DNA of 58,000 nt, taken from contig CM055102.1 of NCBI GenBank assembly GCA_029204225.1, forward strand, positions 47,404,870-47,462,869. The letters are read 5' to 3'. Shown one piece after another: positions 21,860 to 34,689 of this stretch. The notes under the pieces are model-generated. The model was given only the letters and a program-made list of their open reading frames with translations, did not search any database and was not told the DNA's origin. A program made the translations under genes and the position numbers. How positions within the stretch are numbered: position 1 is the first letter of the stretch; every line of letters starts with the position of its first letter. This stretch comes from Diphasiastrum complanatum. Taxonomy: Eukaryota; Streptophyta; Lycopodiopsida; Lycopodiales; Lycopodiaceae.

Positions 21860-24800
21860 TATTGCAGACAAGCTGGATCCAATTATCATTTATGGAAATT
21901 TAAGATGAAGACCTTGCTAATCACCAATGAGTTGTGGGATGTTATTACAGGTATTGAAGTGAAGCCTGAAGACGACACAAACGACTTAAAATGGAAGTCA
22001 AAGGATGGTAAATCTTCCGCGCTTATTATCCTCAATATACCAGATACTCAGATTGGCCACGTAGTTGAAGCCAGAACTTCGAAAGAATTTTGGGACATCC
22101 TGAGCTCACTATATGATGTGAGAGACGTAACTACTAAGTTACATCTTCAAAGGAAATTCGTCACACTCAAGATGTCGAATAATGATTCTCTTCAGAATCA
22201 TATTAACTAGTTTAAGAATATCTTGCAATAGATGGCCGTTGTCGAATTAGTATCATAGACGATCAAGACACAATTATGACATTGCTTTCAAGTCTGCCCT
22301 TTACATATGAGAACGGGGTGATGATCATCACGACACACTCAAATTTAACTCTTACCAAAGTTATCACTATGTTGCTGCAAGAAGATAATCGAAGAAGTCA
22401 AGACACTTCATCTACCTCTTCGTCTCATGTTTTATATGTCAACAAGGACTCGAAACGTCAAAAGTAGAAAAGTTCCAAGTAGTTTACATCGAATCGGAAA
22501 CAGACTCAAGGTCAAGAACAATCATCGAATTCACATTCGTCAAAGAAGAAGAAATTTTGTAGGTATTGCAAACGCAATAACCATGAGATCCAAGATTGCC
22601 AAATTCTCAAAGTGAAGAATGCAGCCAAGCAACCTGATCAACAAGCAAATACAGTTACAGCATCTCTTGAAGTCGAAATGGACGAAGACGCTTTTATGGT
22701 CAAAGACAAATATGTGAATTCAGATGATTCGTGGTTTTTGGATTCCAGAGCTACTCAACATATGACCAATCATCGCGAGATTTTTTAATCATATACACCT
22801 TACAACACGAAGAAGTATGTTCATCTTGGTGACGATAGCACTCACACTATCGAAGGTGAAGGTACTGTAAAATTAAGAGTCCGACATGATCAATTCAAAC
22901 TATTGTTGAAAGTTTTGTATGCTCCTAAACTATCTACAAATCTGTTATCAGTAAGTAGAATCACAAATTTAGGTCATAGGGTGGAGTTTGAATCTGACCA
23001 ATGCAGAATTATCGATAGGAGTAACAAGATCCTTGCACTTGGCAAGAGACATAAATACTTATATAGATTGGCACATTGTTATTCTGATTCTAGTCAAGCT
23101 TTGAAAATCTATGTTCTTGTTAATAAAGCATTATTATGACATCATCACTTAGGACACTTGAATTATGCATCTATTTCAAACATGTCCAGACAATCCTTAT
23201 AGTACTTGATCTCCACTATCCTTCTGGTAAAGTTGATCTCCACGTCTGCCATAGTTGCATCTTTGGAAAGCAGACTACGATTCCGTTTAGATCGAGTTAT
23301 AGAAATGCAGCAAAAGGTTTGTTAGATGTTGTTCATACAAATATATGTGGACCTGTGCAAACTCCTTCATTTCTAGATCCAAAGTATTTCATTACTTTTA
23401 TTAACGAATTCTCAAGAAGAACAACTGTTTACTTCATTAAATAGAAGCTAGAAGCTTTCATCAAGTTCAAACAATTTAACGAGCATGCAAAAAAACAGAT
23501 TGGTAAACGAATCAAAGCACTAAGGTCCGATAACGGGGGAGAATACATCTCCACCGAATTCAAGAAGTACTGCCTTAACATGGCATGAGCAACAATACAT
23601 TACCTCCTATTTGCCTTAGTCAAATGGTCTTGTTGAGAGAAAGAACAGGACCTTAGTCAAATCGGCAAAGTGCATGTTATCACAAGCAACACTTTCGAAG
23701 TCCTTCTAAGCTGAAGATGTTTCAACAACAACCTATATTCAGAACAGATGTCCTACTAAAGGTCTCTCAGACAAAACACCATTCGAAGTTTAGACAGGTA
23801 CCAAACCTTCTTTATCAAACTTATGAGGTTTTGGATGTACTGCTTATGCGTAGATTTCTCATGATCTCAGGAAGAAGCTCGACTTCTAGAGCATCAAATG
23901 CATTTCCGTCAGCTACACTACTTCAGATCAAGCCTACAAGTTGTTCGATCCTATCGAGTCGAAAATATTCATTAGCCGGGATGTCATCTTCATCGAAGAT
24001 CAGTTTATCGATCTCAAGGGAAAAGGCAAAGCCCAAATAGCCAATTCTTCGGTTTCATCTGACACATTGAATTTTCCAGTTCTTCAGTCGACTATTCCTA
24101 TCGAAGGTCCAAGCTCATCTACTTTTGACGAACAACATATCAATGACGAATTTGAAAATGATGATGTTGCAGTTCAGCAACTACAACATGATGAAAGTGA
24201 TCAACTTTCTCTATCCCCCAGAAGATCATCAAGAACTAGCAGACCACCTATCAGGTATATTGATGAGCCTGCGGCCTATCTTGTTCAGGAGCCGACTATT
24301 GTCGAAGAGGCACTCAGTCAGCCTGATTCCGATCTTTGGAAAGAAACTATAAATAAAGAGTATTCATCTCTTATCAAGAACCAGACATGGACGATTGTCG
24401 AATCGCCTGATAGCAGAAACGTAGTTGATTGCAAATGGATTTTCAAAGTCAAGTACAAAGTAGATAGAAGCATCGACAGAAGGAAAGCTCGACTTATTGC
24501 CAGAGGATTTTCTCAAGTATACAACATCGATTACACTGAGACTTTCAGTCCAATAGTCAAGCATTCTTCTATTCGACTTTTATTATCATTTGTTGTTGTA
24601 GCAGATTTGGAAATACATCAAATGGATGTATAGACAACATATCTCAATAGAGTTATCGAAGAAGATATTTACATGGTGCAACTCGAAAGATATATTATCA
24701 AAGGTAAACACAATCCTTATTGATCATGGCTACACACCAAGCTCTTCAAATTTAAATGTTTACTTCAAGACAATGCTTCTTGGTTTCCAAGGGGAGGCTC

Positions 24801-25364
24801 GAACCTGGGACCAAAGAAACTTTGGATGCTACTTCAAGACAATGCAACAGTCTTTTATCATTATCACTTTGTACGTGGATGACACATTGCTCTTCGACAA
24901 CAGTATCGATTTGATAAAAGAAGCTAAGACAATGCTATCTTCTGAATTCAACATAACCGATCTAGGCAAAGCTCATTTCTGCCTTGGTATTCAAATTTAT
25001 AGAGACAGAAATCGAAAGTTGATCTGCATTACTCAACAGAGATACATCCACAATATGTTAGTCAGATATAATCTGGTTAATTGCAAGTTAGCTCTCTCAC
25101 CAATGGAACCAGGTCGAAGGACCAATGTCTCTAAACAATCGAAGGTCAACCCTAGATTTCATTCTAGGAGTAAACACATTGAACTTAAGTATCACTATGT
25201 CAGAAGCAAAGTTCTCAACAAAGAGGCTAGATTGTAGTACTGTCAAATGCAACATATGACAGTGGATATTTTTACTAAAGCATTAAGCTTGGATGCACAC
25301 AGAAAGTTTTGTGTGGAACTAAGTTTAAAGGTCAAAGCAGTCATGGATTTAGATGAAGAGGGAG
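21860..25364 (+). pseudogene. Ty1/copia gag-pol, many stops and deletions
   Basis: Gag is visible from MKTLLITNELWDVITGIEVK (21905) with LSSLYDVRDVTTKLHLQRKF. The zinc knuckle CRYCKRNNHEIQDC is intact. Protease has FLDSRATQHM, so the catalytic DSG is DSR. Integrase fragments include GKRHKYLYRL and KYFITFINEFSRR. The RT start RPPIRYIDEPAAY to RRKARLIARGFSQ is followed by a stop and a deletion of the LYGLKQAP region. Then come LYVDDTLLF (an intact YVDD) and FHSRSKHIELKYHYVRSKV at the end of RNase H, most of which is deleted. Frequent TAG and TAA codons stand where Gln or Trp is expected. It cannot make its own enzymes. Confidence 0.92.
24777..24829 (-). mobile_element. 53-bp tRNA/SINE-like insertion with 16-bp target duplication
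   Basis: The copia RT frame is split by 53 bp flanked by perfect 16-bp direct repeats (TACTTCAAGACAATGC at 24761-24776 and 24830-24845). On the minus strand the insert carries GGTCCCAGGTTCGAGCC, which holds a B-box-like GGTTCGAGCC as in tRNAs and tRNA-derived SINEs. The net addition is 69 bp, 23 codons without a stop, so the RT frame stays open on both sides just before YVDD. The duplication marks it as an insertion, probably of a short, truncated SINE or processed tRNA piece; which family is not known. Confidence 0.7.
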
Positions 25365-26355
<991 letters not shown>

Positions 26356-27039
26356 TTTTAGACACTTCCCAAAATTTGCGAAGTGAGAGAAAGCCACTTC
26401 ACATGAAATGCAAAGTTGGGATATTTGCAGCAACAAAGCCCTATTTTGGACAAGATTAAAATCTGTACAATCGTTTCCACTAATGTTTGTATCAATAAAA
26501 AATATTCTATATCAACAGTCTTAGATTTGTTAGATTTTGTACTGCTAGAAGAACTAGCTTTAGAGGCAGAAAACATGGAAATATTGAAATCCTCAGAAAT
26601 ATTTAACAAGAAATAAAAAACAGAGACAGATTGAAACTCCACAAATCTACACTTTTTATTGTGTATTTGGCAATTATCTATAGACTTGAAATCATTATGC
26701 AACTTGTTGAACATTTGGTCAAGCTTGGATTTTATAATTGTTCCTATCGATATTCAGTAAGTTTTGATAATGAATCATGTCTTTATTCTGAGATCTGGAC
26801 AAGGGGGTATTGAGCAAAGACTTAAATCTGAGATAAATCTAAGAAAATACTTTCACACCAAAAATCCTTTGTGATAGAAGGAGGAACAAAAAGAAAAAGA
26901 GAAAAAAGTGTCTTGAAATAGTCTATATTTTGGGTAATACCAAATTCATGAAAAAAAATAGAAGACTAGAATCAAAATTAGACATTGCTAAGAAAATTAC
27001 AAAAAAAATAAGATTAACAAAATAACTAACAAAGGATAT
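26356..27039. other. Unassigned sequence
   Basis: A 118-codon open frame on the minus strand (26358-26714) has a Ser-rich patch but no recognisable domain. The rest is A/T-rich. Confidence 0.3.
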
Positions 27040-27860
27040 CAATTGCAAGCGCGGAGAGCCAGATTAAATGCAAGCAAGTATGTGCTTGGGACCAATATCA
27101 AAGATCCAAATATTGGTTTCAAACGCAGATATGAATGTGAAGGTCAGATGAGAACACTGGACCTGCTTAAAAGTGATACCCGAGCAATATTAGTTTCAAG
27201 CTTGGAAGAAGGAAGTGAAGATACAAAATTGAAAGAGTGTGCTTGAAACCGATATCAGGCGCATAAATTCCAAAATTTTTATGAACATGCGTGCTAGAAA
27301 TAATCTATTTATAATTAAAAAAAATGCACGTTTGAAATCCGATCGTATTGATATGCGACGATCAATGATTCACTACAATAGAGTCTTCGTACAAGGAATG
27401 GTTGATGCAACAGTTGACACGTGTGGAATGACACGTGTCAACATCTGATGTGACCATGGGTGAGTCCCACGTGCCCATAATAGATAGGCCATAATTGCTT
27501 GTACGGGTGAACATGTGGACCTGAATAATTCTGCCATGTGTCATTGTCTGCTGACTTTCGCACGTGCGAAATTTTTTTATATGTACTCCGTGGAGATAAC
27601 TCATTTTTTTCACAAAAGAATCACTCTTGCATTCCAATATCGCTCTCAAGCGCACCGCCATTGTCTCTTTGATCTATCCACGCCCTTTGTGCTCGAGATC
27701 GATACCGCTCTGTCCCCATATCGATTTCGAATGCAACTCCACTATCTCTTTTTTCAAACTTCTCTCTTGGGCTTGAGATTGATACAATATTGATTTCAAG
27801 CACGTTCTTTGTCTTTTTTAGAAAAAAAATTGTCCTTCGTGCTTGGAAGCGATATTCTTA
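27040..27860. repeat. Dispersed inverted GCTTG...GATAT modules
   Basis: A motif like GTGCTTGAGATCGATAT and its reverse complement ATATCGATTTCAAGCAC alternate through the stretch, with pairs near 27066-27115, 27690-27735 and 27768-27805. Adjacent copies can form imperfect hairpins. The ORFs here are incidental. Confidence 0.6.
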
Positions 27861-29299
27861 TTTTCATTTTTTAATGTCCATCTTTCTCTTTTGAACATGA
27901 TGGTCAGGGTCAAGTCCACTGCCCATGCCAAAACATTTGTACAACCATCCCTTGCCCGTGTCTCTCTTGGAATTGGTTGACGACGTGGTAGAAAGCAAGC
28001 CTGGATAAGGGAAATTAAGGAACTTCATAGATCAATCGAGTCGTTGATTTCAAAAGTTTTCTTCGGCCATGAGGAATGTCAGGATGTCGCTCTACCTTCA
28101 TGTTAGATTCGTCGTTATAGCCATGCAAACCTTGCAAGTTGTTGCATAGGACTATCTGTTCCAATTTTTTGAGTATTTTGTCCTCCTTGTCGTGCATGGT
28201 AAGTGTGTTACCATCATGCCCAAGGATTCTATAATTCTTAAAAGTCTTCAGGAGCATTATTCAAATCTCCATCTGGATAACGCCAGCACCTCCAGAGATC
28301 TACCTCTGGATAGAACAGACCTCCTCACCACCTCAAGCAGGAAGAGAAAGTAGTATGTCATTACAAAATCTAGATCTCGTAGGCTAGCTCATGCTTCTCT
28401 TCCTCTAAAAGTCATCCTTGCAAAGCGGCCCCGCATCGTCCCAACGACTAGTTCATCATTTTGGGCTCTGAATCAAACTCAAGATCAACTTCTCCTCCTC
28501 TGTTACTCGTCAACCTCCTCAGAAGGTTTCATCCCCGAAGGTCAAGATAACCCAAGAGGAGCTTGACAAGATAATAGAGAAGTTTGCAAATATTTTTTTT
28601 CACATCCATTCAAAACCATATACATAAATTTTTGTAAGAATCCCATATGATCCTTGGTAGATATATTTTGATTTCGACCATTATAATGAGTACAAATTTT
28701 ACTTAGCCATTAAAATTGATATGCTTGCGACAATTATTTTGACTTACTTATTTCATATACCAATAGAAGCTTTGAAATAGGTCCTATATTTTTTTATGAG
28801 CTAAAGAATAAAAATGTCACGATATCGGATACTATTGTTGAAGTCGGCTAGAATAATTTGCAACACAATATCAAACTCGATATCATTAGGGACATTTTTG
28901 TTATTAGTCATTTCTTCATATTTGTAGTGAAGGAGAAATGAGGCCAATTTTGATGCAGCTGTTTATTTCATCGATTGCAGTCTAGTGGCCAAAATTTTTG
29001 ATTATATATGAAAATAAGTAATTTTTTCTAGTTTAAATTTGATGGCTTTTATTTTGATGTTTATATTTTTTTCAACATTGATTTTAATTTCATTTTGATT
29101 GTTGCAATCAGCATTGGAAATTAAAAATTCTTTCTATCAAAAAAGTAAAGAAAAAATATCAAATTTTCTATGTATAAAAATAAACTCAACTGAGAATACA
29201 CATAGAGAATTTGATTTTCTACTTCAAACAACCATTTGGGAATAAAAACAACGGTAAATTCTATTGGCGAAATAAACATAATATTTATTGTTGATATCG
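27861..29299. other. Unassigned; one weak coding-like patch
   Basis: At 28495-28620 a plus-strand frame reads VTRQPPQKVSSPKVKITQEE and on to LDKIIEKFANIF, coding-like but unrecognised and closed by a stop. The remainder is A/T-rich with no other signal. Confidence 0.25.
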
Positions 29300-29719
29300 A
29301 TCTTTCTTGCTTGATAATTTTTTGTCTTAATATGAATAAATTATTTATCAAAATCTTAAAAGTTTTCATTCAATATCTACAAACTGTACATCAAAATGAC
29401 TCTTTTAATTGTGCTTGGTTCGTGTTGTATAATACAAAGCTATTTTTTGAGTCGTAGAACTTACATGTGGACGTTGATATTGACAAGGTAATATTTTGTT
29501 AATATGTTGGATCTTTTTTGCTTTTAAAGTTTTTGTCTTAGCATGAATAAATTATTTATTAGAATTTTAATAGTTTTTATTCAATATCTACAAACTATAC
29601 AATAGAACGATTCTTTAGTTGTGCTTGGTCCATGTTGTATAATATTGAGCTATCTTTTGAGTAGCAGAACTTACATGTGGACGTTGATATTGACATGGTA
29701 ATATTTTGTTGATATGTTG
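29300..29719. repeat. Tandem duplication of about 210 bp
   Basis: The block from TTTGTCTTA...ATGAATAAATTATTTAT to ACGTTGATATTGACA.GGTAATATTTTGTT occurs at 29321-29510 and again at 29532-29719, with several substitutions. It ends shortly before the coding remnant at 29782. Confidence 0.85.
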
Positions 29720-29781
29720 TTTTTTTATTTATTTAGTGTCATTGCTAGTAAATTGCTCATCCACCTTGTTTGTAATGACAG

Positions 29782-30012
29782 TTCACTCTTGACCCGTCGT
29801 ACAATCTTGACGAAGTGTATAGATTGCGACAAGAGTTGATAAATTTTTTTTGTATAGAATGGTAAAAGTTTTATTCCAGAAATTGAGGGCGTCGAAGGTG
29901 CGGAAAAGAAAGTTTCTCATGCCTTAACAGCCTTTCAGGTTGCTCAGGATGCAAACGTTGTAAGATACAATGAAAAGGGCATAGAAGTCATTCCTAATAA
30001 AGAAAAAAGATA
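29782..30012 (+). pseudogene. Unidentified small coding remnant
   Basis: After TTTGTAATGACAG a plus-strand frame reads FTLDPSYNLDEVYRLRQELI. A T8 run breaks the frame, and a second frame continues with NGKSFIPEIEGVEGAEKKVS and AFQVAQDANVVRYNEKGIEV to TAA at about 30010. Amino-acid use is that of a real soluble protein and unlike the A/T-rich flanks. The two halves look like one protein with a frameshift at the T run, or exon ends. I cannot name a family. Confidence 0.3.
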
Positions 30013-31075
30013 AATAACAAGACATGAGATTGTAGTCTATCAAGCTTCTAATACTGATATAGACAAAAATACAGAAAAAAATTCAAAATAAAAATTTTAA
30101 TTTTATAGGATTTCAAGTGTTCATAAATGTGTATATATTACCATCCAACAAAATAGATACAACCTTACATGTACACAACCCATTTATGAGATTTTTATTG
30201 ATATGAATATGAATTGTTAATCAAGTTGTGTCCTTAGCACAATACTGTATTGCAATTTCTAAACTAACAAGAAACAAAACAATAACGATGATGGACATAT
30301 AATTTTTTGATAATAAATCTCAGTGTTCTTCCATTAGTTGGATAGATTTGCCAATACCTCTACATTTGATCTCAAACTCATGTCTTTTACGTACTTGCAA
30401 AAATTTAACACAAAGTACGTTACATTTAGTATAAAGATTATATGAGCAAAATTTTAAAGAAACTATTTATTAAAAATAGAGTGTTTAAAGTTACTTACGT
30501 GTTTACCATTGAAAATGAATCCAAAGTCTGAAGATATATCATATTGTAAGAGCAACAGTTTCTATCTAATGTAATTTAGACTCCAATCTTCCTCCAACCT
30601 AATACATGTCAAAAGTGCATCATTGTATGATATTTTAATATTCTTTTATTCAGAGTGTTCACTAGCTTCAAAGTCTTAATCGAGTGGCACCTATTGACCT
30701 TTAAATCTTTTTCATCTTTGATAGTGAAAACATAGGGTCAACATTTTTTTTTTCTTGATAACAAAAGCACATGGAAGACATTTTAATTCCATATTCTATA
30801 TCTCTGTTTGTTTTTTTTGTACCAGCCTTTATCCATAAGTTCATATAATGAACTATTTGATAAATTTTTGCATACAAACATCGTTGGAGTTTTGTGTACA
30901 TTGACACCTGAAAAGAATCCTCAAATATATTCAAAGAAATAAATTAACTTAATTAGATTTTTTTTTATCTATTGCTTATCTTTAATGATTTTTTTACATC
31001 ATTTAAAAAAAACAGCATCTAGAGTAAAACATCTATCACTTCCAAAACTAGGTAATGGAATTGGCATTATTTTCA
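30013..31075. other. Unassigned A/T-rich sequence
   Basis: Nothing was recognised. Poly-A and poly-T runs are frequent. Confidence 0.4.
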
Positions 31076-32140
31076 TCTCAACCGGAGAGCTCGTGTCCAA
31101 TTTCAACCGATGCATTCTATTGAATCTCATCCGACACACACTCTCTCAAATCTCAACCAACGGCCCTGCGTTTGATCTCAACCGAAGCCATAAGTCAGAT
31201 CTCAACCGACACCCATCAGTTAGATCTCAACCGATGCCATCAATCAGATCTCAACCAAGATCTCGACCGACGGCCCTCAATCAAATCTCAACCGACAGTG
31301 CCCTGTGAAATCTCGACCGACGGCCCTCAGTAAAATCTCAACCGACGGTACCCTATGAAATCTCGACCGACGGCCCTCAATAAAATCTCAACTGACAGTG
31401 CCTTATGAAATCTCGACCAACGGCCCTCAGTAAAATCTCAACTAACAATGCCCTGTAAAATCTCGACCGGCGGCCCTCAATCAAATCTCAACTGATGGTG
31501 CCCTGTGAAATCTTGACTGACGGCCCTCAATCAAATCTCAACCGATAGTGCCATGTGAAATCTCGACCGACAACCCTGAATCAAATCTCCACCGACGGTG
31601 CCCTGTGAAATCTCCACTGATGGTCCTCAATCAAATCTCAACCGACGGTGCCCTGTGAAATCTTGACCGACGTCCCTCAGTAAAATCTCAACCGACGCCA
31701 TCAGTCAGATCTCAACCGACACCCATCAGTCAAATCTCAACCGATGGCCCTACGTTCGATCTCAACTGACGCCATCAGTCAGATCTCAACCGACGCCCAT
31801 CAGTTAGATCTCAACTGATGTCCATCAATCAGATCTCAACTGACGACCTCATTCTAATCTTGAGCAACAGCCATGCGTTAGATCTCAACCGGCGGAAGTT
31901 GCTTAGATCTCAACCGACGGGAACCGCTTCCAATCTCCACCGACACACACTGTCCAATCTCAACCGACAGCCAGTGTCAGATCTCAACTGACGCACTCTA
32001 TTGAATCTCAACTGACACACACTATCAAATCTCGACCGACGATGCCCTATGACATCTCGACCGATGGTCCTCAGTAAAATCTCAACCGACGGCCTCAATG
32101 AAATCTCAACCGATGGCCATTCAGTCCAATTTCAACCGAC
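31076..32140. repeat. 25-bp minisatellite with 50-bp dimer structure
   Basis: About 40 copies of AATCTCAACCGACGG-type units follow each other. Between about 31300 and 31690 two 25-bp variants alternate: one reads GAAATCTCGACCGACGG then CCCTCA(G/A)T, the other AAATCTCAACCGACGG then TGCCCTGT, so the higher-order unit is 50 bp. Both ends are less regular. It lies on the 5' side of a gypsy gag and may be the LTR or leader of that element. Confidence 0.9.
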
Positions 32141-33260
32141 GGCCTGTTTCAATTGGACCAGATCCACGCTAGACCACAAACATTTCCAACGACGATCAGA
32201 ACTACAGCTTGCATTGACAATCTATCTGACAATCTATTTATCTATCTGCAACACTGTAAACGAGGCCAACTACACGAGCCTGCATCTGCATTGGGTAATA
32301 ACAACCGCATTCACCTGGAGCAACCGCCTTGAGCCATCACCATCGCCAAAAACCAGCACTGCAGCTATCGTATTCATCGCCATCACACCACCTCCACCCT
32401 AGACCCGTGGAGAATGCATTTGTAGATAGTTCACCTCTATTCACCCTTGAATCGCACTACACCGCAATCCATCGTCAACCACCACACACAATTCACCTAA
32501 CTACCTCCGCATAGAACACCTTCCTTCATCATTCACCCACCTTCCTCACCTCCGCAACTGACCGCATGCCATCGCATTAAACACACCTTCCACTTCAATC
32601 GCAACACTCTGCACTCTCCCCACCTTACGGACCACCTCCACCTCCACCCGCAATCACCCGTCACAACCATCGCAACCATCCACATTCTTGCGATTGCATT
32701 CCATTACATCAGAACCCCATCCATTCGTAACCCGTAACCCCAGTATTCCTCCACAACAGACCTCCAACATCACCTCCTAAAGCTTCACTCTGCCTCAGCC
32801 ACAACAAACCACCACCTTCATTCGCCAGTGAACCATAGCACCTACATTTCAACCGCACTCGCCCACACTGAACTATACTCAGATCTCAATCACCCGCACC
32901 CACCGCAAACAAACATGCTGCAGTCGCAATTGTTCGCTGCAACCGCACTCGCCCGCTACAACCGTAATCGACCGCTGACATTGCCACTGATTGCAACAGT
33001 CTACATCCCTCCATCAACCGCATTAAACTGCAATCAAACTGCACATAACCGCCACTGACCGCACAGTCCGCATCCGTACTCAAACGCCATCTACCATAGC
33101 CACCGCAACTACAATCAACCATAGCTAAACGTAACCGAACGCAACTAACCGCAACCATCTGTCAACCGCATCAGATCACAATCACCCATAGTGATCCGTA
33201 GCACCCGCATCCCACTGTAACCGTAAACCACATCAAACCGTATACCGTAGACCGTATGAC
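32141..33260. repeat. G-poor tract rich in AACCGCA words
   Basis: More than 1 kb has a strong strand bias: A and C dominate and G is rare on the plus strand. Words such as ACCGCA, CACCGCAA and ATCAACCGCA recur irregularly. It links the minisatellite to the gag ORF, so it is probably the element's leader. ORFs within it are compositional artefacts. Confidence 0.6.
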
Positions 33261-33336
33261 CTTCAATTGTTTTTTTTCAAAAACACCAAAAAACTCAAAA
33301 AATCCAAAAATAGTAAAAAACTCATACCAGTACTCA

Positions 33337-34689
33337 ATGGACCAACAAAAAGACCCTGAAATTCTAGACGATTATCCATAGAAGGTCAGGTCCCTTGTAG
33401 TTGAACAAATCAGACACCATAGGTTCTACAGAATGCGGGCCAAACTCCAAGAGCCATCCACAAACCCGTTCGACAAACAAGAACCTAATAGAGCCGAGTC
33501 TTCATGTGCACGAGCCCATCTTTATGGTGCTGACCCCTCCCAGGCCAGAACCTACCTTAATAGAGTTTCTGCTACCCACGGAGCTCATCTTGAAAGACGT
33601 ACACCCAAACTAGATCTACCAAAGTTTGATGGTAGTTCGGACCCTCACAGATTTTTGCAAACCTTTGAGAATGCATGTGATGTATATGGTGAAACATCCC
33701 CCGATGCTATGGTCCAATTGTTTTTGATGACCATGATCGCTAAAGCACGTGATTGGTTTTTCAACCTTGATCGTGATGAAAAGACAAACTAGTCAATTTT
33801 GAAAGAATCCTTTATCAAGTATTTTAAGCCCTTTCGCTTGGTAGAGAGCCCTTTTGTCCAATTGAGTAACATCAAAATGACAAAAGACGAACGTGTATGA
33901 GACTATATTGAGCATTTCAAATGCCTCAAAAGTCAAGTACAAGAACAGCCCTCCGAATAGATGCTGCTCATCTGGTTCCTAGTCGGACATCCAAGATGGA
34001 TTAGACGCGAGCTTAAATCAAATGACGAATATACGAGCCTGAAGTTAGCTATGTCTAATGCCATCAAGAAAGAGGACGAAGGATCAGATGTTGACGAATC
34101 CAGGGAAAGGCGAGCACCACGTGCTCCTGTCCATGAGTCGAAGCCGATCGAGGACACCCGAGATCAGCTTTGGAAATCCCAGTTAAAGTTGTTTAATAAA
34201 CAACATCAACTACAGATGTAGAAATTCACCAATGAGTTTCAAGCTACCTTGAAGTCTATCCAAAGCAGTATGCCTGGTCAGTCAAACCCTGCACAAGTAC
34301 CTTATAGACGAAGACCAATATGGTGCCCACACTGCCGGGCTACGCATCCTGCTGATGCTTGTCCTTCATATCAGCCTATCCAAGCACATACAGTCCAACA
34401 ATATGAAGAACAACCGTCACAATATGGAAATGCTATCACTTATCGTGAATATCCACCTGAAAGTCCAGACCCACTAGCCATACAAGATGGCTATGCTATT
34501 ATACAAGGGCCATTGCACACCAGATGTTTCATCTGTGGTGGAACTGACCACTTTATGGTTGATTGTCCAGTCAAGACCAAGTACCATGCTGAGTATCCTG
34601 ACTGTATCAAAAAACACAGTTTCAAAGTCTGTCCAAAACAACCAACTAAGATCCTACCTGCCCGTCACGTTAGTTATGACTCCCAATAG
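33337..34689 (+). pseudogene. Ty3/gypsy gag
   Basis: ATG at 33337 (MDQQKDPEILDDYP) begins a gag frame of about 450 codons. The Retrotrans_gag core is KLDLPKFDGSSDPHRFLQTF, MVQLFLMTMIAKARDWFFNL, LKESFIKYFKPFRLVE and FVQLSNIKMTKDERV. The nucleocapsid has a standard CCHC zinc knuckle, CFICGGTDHFMVDC, near residue 400. Stops interrupt it after DDYP, at the Trp of the W-S-I block (33790), after DERV (33898), near 33958 and near 34219, all but the last at codons one G:C-to-A:T change from Trp, Arg or Gln. Gag would build the cytoplasmic particle. Protease and RT do not follow. Confidence 0.88.

Noticed and set aside
24777-24829. A functional tRNA gene
   Set aside because: Only a B-box-like half is present in 53 bp; there is no acceptor stem or anticodon arm.
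26358-26714. 118-codon minus-strand ORF as a gene
   Set aside because: No start context, domain or exon signals; flanked by random A/T-rich sequence after an LTR.
31076-32140. CRISPR-like array of regular repeats
   Set aside because: The 25-bp units are directly adjacent without unique spacers and lie in plant retroelement DNA; it is a minisatellite.
32049-33158. ORFs in the G-poor tract (for example 117 codons from 32049)
   Set aside because: Open only because of the low-complexity ACC/CCA/CAA composition; no domain.
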